The position numbers were made by a program, and so were the translations under genes. From the NCBI GenBank assembly GCA_963724365.1, contig CAVRUR010000017.1, positions 62,001-126,000 of the forward strand: DNA of 64,000 nucleotides, read 5' to 3'. The notes below the pieces were generated by a model. It was not told the DNA's origin and ran no database searches. It saw only the letters and a program-made list of their open reading frames with translations. This stretch comes from JALORV01 sp963724365 (lineage in GTDB: Bacteria > Pseudomonadota > Gammaproteobacteria > Burkholderiales > Burkholderiaceae_F). Of the stretch, positions 40,712-50,063 are shown one piece after another; positions within the stretch are counted from its first letter, which is position 1, and each line of letters opens with the position of its first letter.

Positions 40712-42162
40712 TGAGTGCCTCCCAGCGCTGCGGCCAGGTCAGCCTCGGCCCGACTCAGTTGCGGCGCGGTTAAGTCGATGCAGGCGACCGGGACGCCACG
40801 CTGGGCAGCGAATCCGTTCCAGGCCTGGCAACGCTCGTCCATGCGCTCATTGGCGCCCGATTGCGCGCCAAGGCGACGTCGGTAGGGAGCCGTGTCGACG
40901 ACGACAGCCAGGGACGTATCGAGCGCGGCCTTCAGCGTGTCGAGGAACCGTCCGTGGTTTTCATTCTCAGGCGTGGCCGCCGCATTGAACACGGCGAGCG
41001 TCAGTGGCAGGTCGTCCTCACGTCGCGCCAGTCCTTCAGCCGCGCTGGCCTCGGCCCCGAACTCCACGCTCGGTCGCAACGCCAGTTGCGTTGCATCGCC
41101 AAGCAGGTGGCGTGCGAGTCCATTCAAGCCTCGAACTGCGGGCTCGTCTAGCGTGTAGCTGTACGGAATTACGCGAACGCGCGCACTGCTGGGTGCGAAC
41201 GCGGCCAGCACCCGGCGGAAGTAGGCGGTGCCAAGATCGAACCTGAAGGCCCCTGCGAGCGTCCGCTCACGCCAAGCGGCCCAGGCAAAGAGGGCCAGTC
41301 GGGGAAGGACCACGGCGATGCCGACGGTGACGGCGTACAGATGGATCCAGGGTCCGGCATTGGTGCCACCGACACCGCCAGTGATACGCATCACTTCGAT
41401 CGCATCAACCGAGGGGATCGTCGTGCCGAGCAGCCTCGCGGCCGGCCCGAGCAGTGCGGCGAGAAACGCGTGGACCGATGCGGGCTGCAGGAAGGTGCTT
41501 TCCCAGCCGATGCGGTACTCGAATGCCACGGCGCGCACGTACACGCCGAGCAGCGCACCCAGCGCGAACAGTGCCGCCGACAGATGCAGCACGCGGCCCG
41601 CGCGAGCATTGAGCAGCGTTGTGCTGAGGTCGGTCCAGTCGGACGTGAAACGCGCCGCAGCCGCGGCCGTGATTTCATTGGAGGTCGTGCGTGGGAAGCG
41701 CGCTGCGCCGGCGATCCAGCGACGCAGTGGGCCCAGCCGGCGCCCGAGAAGCGGACGCAGGATCAGGAAGAGATAGACCGCCACGTTCCAGGCAAGGATC
41801 CCGAGCAAAGGGAAGGCCAGCACATTCACGTGCTGGCGGTCGGCGATGTGCTCGGAAAATGCGCCCAGCGCGAACGCGGCTACCGGCAACGCCACGCCGA
41901 TCCACGGGCGCCAGCGAACATTGTGCAGGGCTCGCAGTGCCGGCGCTCGGGCACTGAGCTTGTCGAGCGCCAGCCCGGCGCGCTTTGCGAGAAACTGCTC
42001 AGCGGTTGCCGCCGTGCGTTGTTCTGCCGCCTGCCAGTGCGCCAGTTCTCCGGCAGCACGGCTCGCATAACGCCGGTCGTCGGCCGTGAAAAGGACCCCC
42101 GATGCATCGGTGGTTTCGATCGCACGCACGAGCACGACATCGCGGGCTGAGTGTTCGTCCAT
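40708..42162 (-). CDS. DUF2868 membrane protein
   Basis: The 484-residue protein has four or five membrane segments (about 85-110, 118-140, 205-230, 285-310) between a helical N-terminus (SRAAGELAHWQAAEQR) and a soluble C-terminal domain (about 320-484) that resembles a nucleotide-binding fold. It is the constant partner of the DUF3482 GTPase, with which it overlaps by 4 bp, so the two proteins probably form a complex at the inner membrane. Function is unknown. Confidence 0.82.
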   Translation of the reverse strand: MDEHSARDVVLVRAIETTDASGVLFTADDRRYASRAAGELAHWQAAEQRTAATAEQFLAKRAGLALDKLSARAPALRALHNVRWRPWIGVALPVAAFALGAFSEHIADRQHVNVLAFPLLGILAWNVAVYLFLILRPLLGRRLGPLRRWIAGAARFPRTTSNEITAAAAARFTSDWTDLSTTLLNARAGRVLHLSAALFALGALLGVYVRAVAFEYRIGWESTFLQPASVHAFLAALLGPAARLLGTTIPSVDAIEVMRITGGVGGTNAGPWIHLYAVTVGIAVVLPRLALFAWAAWRERTLAGAFRFDLGTAYFRRVLAAFAPSSARVRVIPYSYTLDEPAVRGLNGLARHLLGDATQLALRPSVEFGAEASAAEGLARREDDLPLTLAVFNAAATPENENHGRFLDTLKAALDTSLAVVVDTAPYRRRLGAQSGANERMDERCQAWNGFAAQRGVPVACIDLTAPQLSRAEADLAAALGGTQ

Positions 42163-42204
42163 CCGCGGATTATCGCCGCGGCCGTGGCGCCGTCCACGCG
42201 CGTG

Positions 42205-43503
42205 TCATTGGCTTCTGTCGAGCGCCTGCTCGAGGTCCCAGAGGATGTCGTCGATCGACTCGATCCCGATCGACAACCGCACCATGTCGGGTGTCACGCC
42301 CGCTTTCAACTGATCGGTTTCCGTCAGTTGACGATGCGTCGTCGACGCCGGATGAATGACGAGCGACTTTGCGTCGCCGATGTTGGCCAGGTGCGAGAGG
42401 AACTGCAGTGCGTCGATGAACTTCTCGCCGGCCGCTGTGCCGCCCTTGATGCCGAAGGTCATCACCCCTGCCGCACCCGGTTCGCCGTCAACGGCGCGCA
42501 GGTACTTGCGTGCCAGTCCGTAGTACGGACTCGATGCGAGGCCGGGCCAGTTGACCCATGCAACGCGCGGGTGTGCGCTCAGGAACCCGGCGACGCGACG
42601 CGCGTTCTGGCAATGCCGCTCCATGCGCAGGTGCAGTGTCTCGACGCCCTGCAGCAGCAGGAAAGCCGACAGGGGGGCGAGCGCCGCGCCGTGCACGCGC
42701 ATCACTTCCATGCGGGCCTTCATCGTGTAGGCGAAGTCGCCGAAGGTCTCCCAGAACTTGACGCCGTGATAGCCCTTCGACGGCAACACCATGTCCGGGA
42801 ACTTGCCGTTGCCCCAGTCGAATTGGCCGCGCTCGACCAGTACGCCGCCCAGCGTGGTGCCGTGCCCGCCCAGATACTTGGTCGCGGAGTGGACCACGAT
42901 GTCCGCGCCCCAGTCGAACGGCCGGCACAGGTAGGGCGACGCCATCGTGTTGTCGATCATCAGCGGCACGCCGGCCGCATGCGCTATCGACGCAATCGGC
43001 TCGATGTCGAGCACGTTGATCTTGGGGTTGCCCAGTGTCTCGGCGTACACGAGTCGGGTCGACTCGCGCAGCGCGGCGCGGAAATTCTCCGGTCTGTCGG
43101 GGTCGACGAAGGTCGTCTCGATGCCCATCTTGCGCAGCGTGATGTCGAACTGCGAGTAGGTGCCGCCGTACAGCAGCGAGGAGGCCACGACGTGTTCGCC
43201 CGGCTGCACGATTGCGAGAATGCCGGTCATCTGCGCCGACATGCCGCTCGCTGTCGCGAGTGCGGCGCGGCCATTTTCCAACGCAGCGACGCGCTCCTCC
43301 AGCACGGCCACGGTCGGATTGCTGATGCGTGAATAGACGTTGCCGAAGGTCTGCAGATTGAACAGGCTCGCCGCGTGGTCGGCCGAGTCGAACACGTACG
43401 ACGTCGTCTGGTAGATAGGCGCCGCGCGGCTGCCCGTCACGGGATCCGGAATCTGGCCGGCGTGCAGGCACAGGGTTTCGATGCCGAAGGCGCGGTCTGC
43501 CAT
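42205..43503 (-). CDS. metY: O-acetylhomoserine sulfhydrylase (PLP enzyme)
   Basis: The enzyme makes homocysteine from O-acetylhomoserine and sulfide, a direct route to methionine. The 432-residue protein matches the Cys/Met metabolism PLP family: SGMSAQMTGI near residue 88, substrate/PLP site IDNTMASPYLCRP, and the PLP lysine in HSATKYLGGHGTTLGG near residue 208. The C-terminal IHPASTTHRQL and VRLSIGIES are conserved. GAGGAG lies just before the ATG. The CoA-binding protein gene is 10 bp upstream on the same strand, likely in one transcript. Confidence 0.93.
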   Translation of the reverse strand: MADRAFGIETLCLHAGQIPDPVTGSRAAPIYQTTSYVFDSADHAASLFNLQTFGNVYSRISNPTVAVLEERVAALENGRAALATASGMSAQMTGILAIVQPGEHVVASSLLYGGTYSQFDITLRKMGIETTFVDPDRPENFRAALRESTRLVYAETLGNPKINVLDIEPIASIAHAAGVPLMIDNTMASPYLCRPFDWGADIVVHSATKYLGGHGTTLGGVLVERGQFDWGNGKFPDMVLPSKGYHGVKFWETFGDFAYTMKARMEVMRVHGAALAPLSAFLLLQGVETLHLRMERHCQNARRVAGFLSAHPRVAWVNWPGLASSPYYGLARKYLRAVDGEPGAAGVMTFGIKGGTAAGEKFIDALQFLSHLANIGDAKSLVIHPASTTHRQLTETDQLKAGVTPDMVRLSIGIESIDDILWDLEQALDRSQ

Positions 43504-43513
43504 GGGGGTCTCC

Positions 43514-44002
43514 TCAGTACGGCAGTTGCCGCGGGCGCTTGCTGGAAATCACGCGCGTATTCACGCCCGCCCAGTTCAGGCCGCCAAACAGTCGCCCGTG
43601 CTCGATCTTGACGCAGCGGTCCTGCACCACATCGAGTCCGGCAGCGCGCGCACGTTCTGCAGCGGCAATGTTGGTTGCGCCCAGCTGCATCCACAGGCAA
43701 TGTGCGCCGACCGCGATCGCATCGTCGGCCAGCGGACCGATGTCGTCGGACCGCCTGAAGCAGTCCACCATGTCGATCGGGCCGGCTGCCTGGGCGGCCG
43801 TGCGTAGGTCGGGATAGCACGTCTGTCCCAGAACCTCGGCGTACTTCGGGTTCACGGGGATCATCGTGTAGCCATGCTCGAGCAGGTATTTGCCGACGAA
43901 ATAGCTCGGACGATGCCACTCCGCCGAGATGCCGACGACGGCAATCCGACGACAGTCGTGCAGCAGACGGCGCAACGTCGGGATGTCGGTGCTATCAGCC
44001 AT
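43514..44002 (-). CDS. CoA-binding domain protein (YccU-like)
   Basis: The 162-residue protein consists of one CoA-binding Rossmann domain, with IAVVGISAEWHRPSYFVGKYLLEHGY at the N-terminus, YPVNPKY-like IPVNPKYAEVLG, and WMQLGATN. This is the YccU/YneT type, found alone rather than fused to a synthetase. Ligand and role are unknown. ATG 44002 is preferred to the GTG at 44014, because the latter only adds MVTI. It directly precedes metY. Confidence 0.85.
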   Translation of the reverse strand: MADSTDIPTLRRLLHDCRRIAVVGISAEWHRPSYFVGKYLLEHGYTMIPVNPKYAEVLGQTCYPDLRTAAQAAGPIDMVDCFRRSDDIGPLADDAIAVGAHCLWMQLGATNIAAAERARAAGLDVVQDRCVKIEHGRLFGGLNWAGVNTRVISSKRPRQLPY

Positions 44003-44222
44003 TATGGTTACCACGTTGCTTGCACGATGAAGCCGGCACCGATGGACGGGGCAGGGTCATGCCGAGAAACTCCTAAGTGTCGAAAAACTTGACAAGCTCG
44101 CAACCGCAATACGGCACACCATTGATCGTCTGCATAGACGATCGATTTAGTGACTCGACCATTGTAATTTGGGGATGTAGAAATCAGGTGTGCGCCAGTA
44201 TTGCGGCGCCAAGGGGCTGTTG

Positions 44223-44657
44223 ATGAAACGCTGTATCGCTGTAATCGTTGCCGGCGCCGGTTTGGCTGCAGGTGCTCCTGTTCAGGCGGAGGTGTTCTAC
44301 AGCTGGGTCGATGTTGCGCAGAAGCCAAAGCTTGTGACGTCGAGTGACACGCTGATGCGCAAGCAGTTGTGCTCGCGCAGCGATGTGGACGGTTCGTGCC
44401 TCGATGGACAGTCGGCCAAGGAAGAATTGCTGAAATTCCAGCCGCCGCCCGTGGACACGCCGCTGCCGCCCGTGATTGACACCTTGCCGCCGGTGGTCGA
44501 TAGCTCGCTTCCCATTCCGATCACTGAGCAACCCGTCACGACTCCGGTACCCGAACCAACGACCCTGGCGCTACTCGCTGCGGCGTTGTTCGGCCTCGTT
44601 ATGGGCAAGGGGCGGCATCGCGGTCAGGCCCTCACGCTCCGGGCTCGGCGTACGTGA
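44223..44657 (+). CDS. PEP-CTERM-anchored exported protein
   Basis: The 144-residue protein has a signal peptide (MKRCIAVIVAGAGLAAGAPVQA), a short body with two cysteines (QLCSRSDVDGSCLDG), and a proline-rich stalk with repeated PP(V/I)(V/I)D units. It ends in a PEP-CTERM sorting signal: VPEPTTLALLAAALFGLVMG followed by KGRHR. Such proteins are processed by exosortase and usually belong to an exopolysaccharide-linked surface system. No exosortase is encoded in this window. AAGGGG precedes the ATG. Its 3' end overlaps by 26 bp with a convergent gene. Confidence 0.82.
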   Translation: MKRCIAVIVAGAGLAAGAPVQAEVFYSWVDVAQKPKLVTSSDTLMRKQLCSRSDVDGSCLDGQSAKEELLKFQPPPVDTPLPPVIDTLPPVVDSSLPIPITEQPVTTPVPEPTTLALLAAALFGLVMGKGRHRGQALTLRARRT

Positions 44658-45000
44658 ACTGGACGTTAGTGGTCTGACCGACGGTCGGATTCACGACGGT
44701 AAGCAGTCCGGAAGGTTGCAGCGAGAAACCCAGCGGCAGGGTTGCACTGCCGCTGGCGAGTCCGAACACTCCACCGCGGACGGCGTTGGGCGGCAGCGTC
44801 TGGCTGAGATCGATCACCTGGCTCTGTCCTGCGATGAACCACATCCAGGAAGACAGATCCCATTCCTCGGCCGTTGCGCTAAGCATCGTGGGAGCAGTGA
44901 CGGCCGGCGCACCGGAGCCTCCGCATCCGACCAGAGTCAATCCGCTGAAACTCAATCCGCTGAAACCAGTAGCGCCCAGCAGCAGCGATCTGCGCTTCAT
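44632..45000 (-). CDS. Putative exported lipoprotein of unknown function
   Basis: ATG 45000 opens a 122-residue frame with MKRRSLLLGATGFSGLSFSGLTLVGCGGSG: a twin-arginine-like start and a lipobox-like LVGC. The mature part (WDLSSWMWFIAGQSQVIDLSQTLPP..., ending VQFTYAEPGA) looks like a small beta-rich domain with an Ig-like GLLTVVNPTVG segment. The longer frame to 45093 has no support. It converges on and overlaps the PEP-CTERM gene. I do not recognise the family. Confidence 0.6.
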   Translation of the reverse strand: MKRRSLLLGATGFSGLSFSGLTLVGCGGSGAPAVTAPTMLSATAEEWDLSSWMWFIAGQSQVIDLSQTLPPNAVRGGVFGLASGSATLPLGFSLQPSGLLTVVNPTVGQTTNVQFTYAEPGA

Positions 45001-45121
45001 CGTGAACGATGTCCCGGTCGCTGCCATTCGATAGTCGCGAAAGTTGAACTCTTGCCGGCGAGTCGCCGAAGCTTCGTCCTTGTCCGAGGGCAAAGGGCCG
45101 CTGTCGGCGGTCCTTGAGTTT

Positions 45122-45484
45122 TGGTGGAGGCGGCGGGAATTGAACCCGCGTCCACGAGTGATCCAGATCCAGTTCTACATGCGTAGCCGGTCTATTTTTG
45201 TCTCGCCGCGTGCTTAGCCGATCGGCAGGCCGGCACGCAACCAGTCACTGGGTCTCGATGCCGCCGTCGTGACTCCACCGGCATCCAGCTTCCGTAATTG
45301 GCGCTGCTGTCGGTTACCCGACCTGGCCCGGAAGCGAACCAGTGCAGCGTCTGGCCGGTATTAAGCGGCTAGAGCAAACGCGTCTTCGTTGGCGTTTGTA
45401 GTGTTCCAGATGGATTTACGAGGTCACTGGTCCTCGGCATGCCCTGAGATCCTTCACGACCCGTGTCGAAGCCAGGTCGCCCCC
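45122..45484 (-). ncRNA. ssrA: Transfer-messenger RNA (tmRNA)
   Basis: tmRNA rescues stalled ribosomes and tags the unfinished peptide for proteolysis. On the minus strand the 5' end is GGGGGCGACCTGGCTTCGAC (from 45484) and the 3' end is GGGTTCAATTCCCGCCGCC with TCCACCA, so acceptor GGGGGC pairs with GCCTCC and the CCA is encoded. The tag frame ends in TAA at 45363-45361 and reads ANEDAFALAA if GCC is the resume codon (two codons earlier if translation resumes at ACA). Total length is about 363 nt. It lies 29 bp downstream of the DUF748 gene. Confidence 0.95.
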
Positions 45485-45494
45485 AAGAAAGGTG

Positions 45495-45522
45495 ATTCTA
45501 CGTTCAATGTGGGTCATTTCAG
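45495..45522 (-). promoter_or_regulatory. Candidate promoter of ssrA
   Basis: Minus-strand -10 TAGAAT (45500-45495) lies 10 nt before the tmRNA 5' end, with CTGAAA (45522-45517) as -35 at 16-bp spacing. It overlaps the 3' end of the DUF748 gene. Confidence 0.5.
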
Positions 45523-48500
45523 CGAGAAATCAACCCGGGTTTTCGCCCCGGTGTCCCTGATGCCGGCGGCATCGAGCTTGGGCTCCACCAGGAAAAGGCG
45601 CTCGCGCGGGACCTTGCCCTCAGCCTCCAGGCGGTTGCGCACGACGGTCGCGCGCTGGTTCGCGAGCGCGCGCAGGTCTTCGGGCGTGACGGCGAGATGG
45701 GCGACGAGCAGCGTCTCCATTTCGGACGCGGGTATGGTCTTAGCGATGCCGATGAAGTTGCGCGGCTTGTCGGGGATCTTCTCGTCGTCGTAGACGGCCG
45801 CGATCAGGGCCGGCCGTTCCTGCTCGGTGATCGTCACCTTGGATGGATCGACGGAATCGCCGCCGGCACGCACCGTCAGGCGGACCTTGGCAGTGCGCAG
45901 CTTGGAATCGAGCTTCGCCTTTCTCGCGCCATCCGTATCCGCCGCAGGATCGACGCGGCCGATGATGTCGACCTTGAGTGCCGGGCGCTCGTTCAGCGCC
46001 TTCGCGAGCGTGTCGATGCGCTTGGTCTGTTCGGCCGCCAGCATTGCGCTGCCGGCAGCAAACTCGACGTAGCCGAGTTCCTCGCCACCGCCGAAAGCCG
46101 ACGCGAGCAGCGCGAACGGCGCGGTCACGATCTTCGTCAGAACGTTGACGATGACCTGGATGATGATGCCGCCGATCGAGAACTTCGGATCGTTCAGCGT
46201 GCCGGAGATCGGCAGGTTGATGTCGATCTCGCCTTTCGAGTTCGTCAGCAGCGACACCGCGAGCAGTACCGGCAGCTTGGTCGCGGTTGGACTCTCGACT
46301 TTCTCGCCGAAAGTCAGCTGGTCGAGGAACAGGTGGTTGTTGGCGTTGAGCTTCTCGTCCTCGATCTTGTAGCTGACGTCCATCGACAGCTTGCCCTTGA
46401 CGATTGGGTAGCCCGCGTACTTGACGGAGTAAGGCGTCAGGCGCGGTAGATCGACGCCCTTGGTGCTGCCCTTGATGTCGAGGAAGAGCTTGGGTGCGAG
46501 CGGGTTGAGGCGGCCGCCGATCTCGACCGGGGCGTCGTCATCAATCTTGCCGGCGAGCGTCATCGTCGCCGGTTCGGTCGAGTCGCTGGCCAGCGTGGTC
46601 ACTGAACCGCCGAGTCCGGTCATGTTGGCGGTGTAGTTCGGCTTGATGAAGTTGTCGGTGAAGTTCACGTTGCCGCGCACGAGCTCGATCTGGCCAATGC
46701 GGATCACGGGGCGTGGCGCCGACAGGTCTCCGCTTGGTGTGGACAAAGTCGCTGTCGCGGTGCGGCCATTCGCAGCGGCGGGCGGCTGTTCGTTTCCGGC
46801 GAGTTCGCGATCGACCGGCATCGCGGCCTCGGCCGGCTTGGTTGCGGCCACAGGCTTCGCGTCCGCCTGCGGCGCCGCCTCGGTGGGAGCTTGCCCCTCG
46901 CGCTTGATCAGGTCGGCCAGGTTCAGCCGTCCCTGCTCGGATACGATGATGCGCGCGTAGAAGTCCGAAAGTGAAATCTTTCCGACGGCGACGTCTGGCG
47001 GTCCTTCACCAATCTTCGCGTTGATCTGGTCGAGGTCGAGCACCTGCCACTTGAGTAGATCGTTCTCGCCGCGCGCGTCGAGCATGTGCAGATTGGCGAG
47101 TCGGGCGTCGCCCTTGTATCCCACTTTAAGCGGAGCGTCGGCTGCGGTCTGGGCCAGCACGACATTGCCCCGCACCGACAGCAGGGCGCTCGCAAGCACT
47201 GCATTGAGTCGTGCCGCGAGATATGGGCGTACGGCGGCGATGTCAAGACTGCGTGCATCGATGCGCAGGTCAGCCGCCAGAAGATTCCATTTGGCGCCGC
47301 CGTTGACCGCCATCGTGCCACCGCTGCCGAAGCGCGTGCGCAGAGCAATCTCCGCGCGTTGCGATCCATCGCTGACGATATTGCTGACGGTGCCGGCGAT
47401 CGCCGAAGCGCGCAGCTTCACGTTCGGATCGACCGCCAGGTCTTCGAGCTGCAGATCGCCGCGCGTGATCGACGCTTCCTTTAGGGTGACCTTCCACGGT
47501 TGGGCGGCAGCTGCGCTTGCCTCCTTCTCGGTCGTGCCGGTGGTCTGGCCAGGCTTGGCGTGGAAAACCGTCAGCCAGTTGATCTGGCCGTCGGCCATGC
47601 GTCGCACCATTGCCCTCGGACCGTCGAGTGAGAGCTTGGTGACCGATATCAGTCGATCATTGAGATCGATCTCGCCTCCGTCGATCGCGATCCCAGCGAG
47701 ATCGAAGTTCGCTGCGCTGCCGGCGGGGCCACGAACCTGGATGTCCTTGCCGCGTACCTTGATCTCGCGTAGCGCAATCTTCATCGCGGGATCGGCGGCG
47801 GCGAACTCGAGAATGGCGTCGACGTCGCTGCTGCCGTCGAGCGTGGCGCTGACTACGTGCGCCAGGTAGCGCGCCGCCGTGCGCATCTTCACATCGCGCG
47901 AAGTGAACGCAAGACGCCCAACGACGGGTGCCAGTCCGACTTCACCTTCGAGCTTGGTCGAGCCACCACCTTCACCGATGTCACCGCCGACGCGAACCTT
48001 GCCGCGCGCGCTCGACGTGGTCGTCAGATCGCTCGCTTCGGCGCCGAGATTGATGACCTGGAGCCGGAATTGACCCGCGGAGTCATCGGCGTAGTTCACG
48101 GTGCCATCGCTGATCGCCGCGTGCCTGAGCGTGAACGCGAATGGCGCCGGCGGCGTCGTCGCCGGCGCGGTACCGACGTCGGGCTGGCTCGATCCTCCCG
48201 CGGGCGCCGGTGTTTCCAGTAAAGGTTGCCTGCCGAACTGCACCCAGTTGATCGCGCCTACGGTGTCGCGAACGACCTCGACCGTCGGCGCGGTCAGCAC
48301 GATGTCACCGATCACAGCGCGGCGCGCGAAGGGGTCGACATCGTCGAGAACGACGCGCAACGATTTCCAGCCGATCAGCGGCTGCGCGTTCGCTGCGGGC
48401 GCGGCCAGCGCGAATTCGTTGACGACCACGGAACCGGTGATCACCGTATGCGCCGGTTGAGCTGGACGGTCGCCGCGCGCCGGTGCGGCGCGCCGGAATG

Positions 48501-49281
48501 CAACGCGCAAGTCCGTGTCGAGCTTGCCCCGCGGTGTCGTGAAGTTAAGACGTACGGGCGAGTAGGCGAGGTAAGTTGGAATGTCCAGACCGTCGAATTT
48601 CAGGTTGATCGACGATTCGAGCGTATCGGCGAACGGACGGGTCTCGCCCTTGATGTCGATCGGCGTGCCATTGAGGCGCGCGAAGAATGCTGGCTGGACG
48701 TTGATCTCGGCGTGCGTCGGCAGGTTGGAGATGAACGGGATGCCGAGCCTGATGTCGGTGAGCGCATGTGTCCGCGTCATCGTGCGGTCGTCCAAGTTGA
48801 CGACGCTGTCCGCGACTTCGATGTTGCTCAGCGAAAAGCGCGTGGGTTCGTCGCTGGTTTTCGGCTTGGCTCGAATGCGATCGATGATGTCGCTGAAATT
48901 AAAGCGCTGCTGATCGAGCCGGACAAGGTTGGCCGTCAGGCCAACGATGCGGAGTGAATCCAGCACCGGTGCGCGACGGAAGACCGATTGCAGGGACGCA
49001 TTGGCGATGGCTTCCTGAACGGTCAGCAGCGGCGATGCGTCACCGGGTGCGCCGTCGACCACCAGGCCACGCAGCGTGATACTCAGCGTGTAGGGGTTGG
49101 CGCCGACGCTTTCCACGCGCACCGGGCGTCCGAGCTCGCGCGACGCGACAGTCTCGACGCCCCAGCGCACGAGCTTCGGGATCGCCAAGTAACCGATGGC
49201 ACCGAACAGCAGCAATGCAACGGTCGCGCCGATGGCCACTTTGCGCAGCGCTGGAATCCATCGACGCATCGTTAAGCTCAT
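45514..49281 (-). CDS. Large AsmA-like protein with DUF748 domain
   Basis: The 1255-residue protein has one N-terminal membrane anchor (about residues 15-35) and a very long periplasmic beta-rich region of AsmA/TamB-like repeats (VESVGANPYTLSITLRGLVVDG, FNFSDIIDRIRAKP, RLNLADLIKREGQ). It ends with a DUF748 part (about 850-1050, with DFYARIIVSEQGRLNL and IQVIVNVLTKIVTAPFALLASAFGGGEELGYVEFAAGSA) and an OmpA-like C-terminal stretch (VDIIGRVDPAADTDGARKAKL). AsmA-like proteins are thought to bridge the envelope and move phospholipids. The start could also be the ATG at 49269. No partner genes are adjacent. Confidence 0.85.
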   Translation of the reverse strand: MSLTMRRWIPALRKVAIGATVALLLFGAIGYLAIPKLVRWGVETVASRELGRPVRVESVGANPYTLSITLRGLVVDGAPGDASPLLTVQEAIANASLQSVFRRAPVLDSLRIVGLTANLVRLDQQRFNFSDIIDRIRAKPKTSDEPTRFSLSNIEVADSVVNLDDRTMTRTHALTDIRLGIPFISNLPTHAEINVQPAFFARLNGTPIDIKGETRPFADTLESSINLKFDGLDIPTYLAYSPVRLNFTTPRGKLDTDLRVAFRRAAPARGDRPAQPAHTVITGSVVVNEFALAAPAANAQPLIGWKSLRVVLDDVDPFARRAVIGDIVLTAPTVEVVRDTVGAINWVQFGRQPLLETPAPAGGSSQPDVGTAPATTPPAPFAFTLRHAAISDGTVNYADDSAGQFRLQVINLGAEASDLTTTSSARGKVRVGGDIGEGGGSTKLEGEVGLAPVVGRLAFTSRDVKMRTAARYLAHVVSATLDGSSDVDAILEFAAADPAMKIALREIKVRGKDIQVRGPAGSAANFDLAGIAIDGGEIDLNDRLISVTKLSLDGPRAMVRRMADGQINWLTVFHAKPGQTTGTTEKEASAAAAQPWKVTLKEASITRGDLQLEDLAVDPNVKLRASAIAGTVSNIVSDGSQRAEIALRTRFGSGGTMAVNGGAKWNLLAADLRIDARSLDIAAVRPYLAARLNAVLASALLSVRGNVVLAQTAADAPLKVGYKGDARLANLHMLDARGENDLLKWQVLDLDQINAKIGEGPPDVAVGKISLSDFYARIIVSEQGRLNLADLIKREGQAPTEAAPQADAKPVAATKPAEAAMPVDRELAGNEQPPAAANGRTATATLSTPSGDLSAPRPVIRIGQIELVRGNVNFTDNFIKPNYTANMTGLGGSVTTLASDSTEPATMTLAGKIDDDAPVEIGGRLNPLAPKLFLDIKGSTKGVDLPRLTPYSVKYAGYPIVKGKLSMDVSYKIEDEKLNANNHLFLDQLTFGEKVESPTATKLPVLLAVSLLTNSKGEIDINLPISGTLNDPKFSIGGIIIQVIVNVLTKIVTAPFALLASAFGGGEELGYVEFAAGSAMLAAEQTKRIDTLAKALNERPALKVDIIGRVDPAADTDGARKAKLDSKLRTAKVRLTVRAGGDSVDPSKVTITEQERPALIAAVYDDEKIPDKPRNFIGIAKTIPASEMETLLVAHLAVTPEDLRALANQRATVVRNRLEAEGKVPRERLFLVEPKLDAAGIRDTGAKTRVDFSLK

Positions 49282-49331
49282 CCCGGGCGAGGTCTCTGCA
49301 GATCAGGGACGATTATCCGATGAGGAGGCCG

Positions 49332-49991
49332 CTATTGCCTGATCAGGCGGAGCAGTTCGTCCGGGGCGTGGATGATGTGATCGGCACCCCACTGTTCGAT
49401 CGGATCGGTTTCGCCGAGATAGCCATATGCCGCGGCCACCGTGCGTAGTCCGGCGGCCCGGCCGGCCTGCACGTCGCGCAGGTCGTCACCCACGTAGAGG
49501 GATTCATCACGTGTCTTTCCGGCACTCTGGAGAGCGTGCAACAGCGGCGCAGGGTGCGGTTTCGCGTGAGGGGTCGTATCGCCACTGACCACACACGCGG
49601 CGCGCTGTGCCAGCCCCAGGGCACGGACGAGCGGGTCCGTGAAGCGCGCCATCTTGTTGGTGACGATCCCCCACAGCACACCTTCGGCGTCGAGTGCAGC
49701 CAGTGTTTCGTCCATCGTCGGGAACAGTGCGCTGGCTTCGCACAGGGCCGACTCGTACTCGCCGAAGAATTCCTGCCGGAGCTCCTCGTAACCGGCGTCG
49801 GCGGGCGACAGGCCGAATGCGCGCCCGATCAGCCCGCGCGCGCCGTGCGAAGCGAGTGGCCGCAGGGTTTCAAGCGGCACCGGCGCGCGTCTGCGGTTGG
49901 ACAGCATGCGGTTGACAGCTCCGGCCAGGTCGGGCGCCGTATCGGCCAGTGTTCCGTCGAGGTCGAACAACACCAGTTGGATCGTGTTCAT
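49332..49991 (-). CDS. gph: Phosphoglycolate phosphatase (HAD family)
   Basis: The 219-residue HAD hydrolase has motif I DLDGTLADTAPDL (nucleophile Asp near residue 9), motif II in VTNK, and motif III in YVGDDLRDVQAGRAAGL; the cap has helical subfamily I style. It removes phosphate from 2-phosphoglycolate formed during DNA repair. ATG 49991 begins MNTIQLVLFDLDG; longer frames reach into the gap before ubiG. It follows ubiG on the same strand, an order (ompA-ubiG-gph) common in Burkholderiales. Confidence 0.92.
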   Translation of the reverse strand: MNTIQLVLFDLDGTLADTAPDLAGAVNRMLSNRRRAPVPLETLRPLASHGARGLIGRAFGLSPADAGYEELRQEFFGEYESALCEASALFPTMDETLAALDAEGVLWGIVTNKMARFTDPLVRALGLAQRAACVVSGDTTPHAKPHPAPLLHALQSAGKTRDESLYVGDDLRDVQAGRAAGLRTVAAAYGYLGETDPIEQWGADHIIHAPDELLRLIRQ

Positions 49992-50063
49992 CGTCGATTC
50001 GTCGGTCGGGCGCGGCAACTCCATTGCTGTAATGCGCTCACCGGGTAGGTCCCGGAGCCGCAC

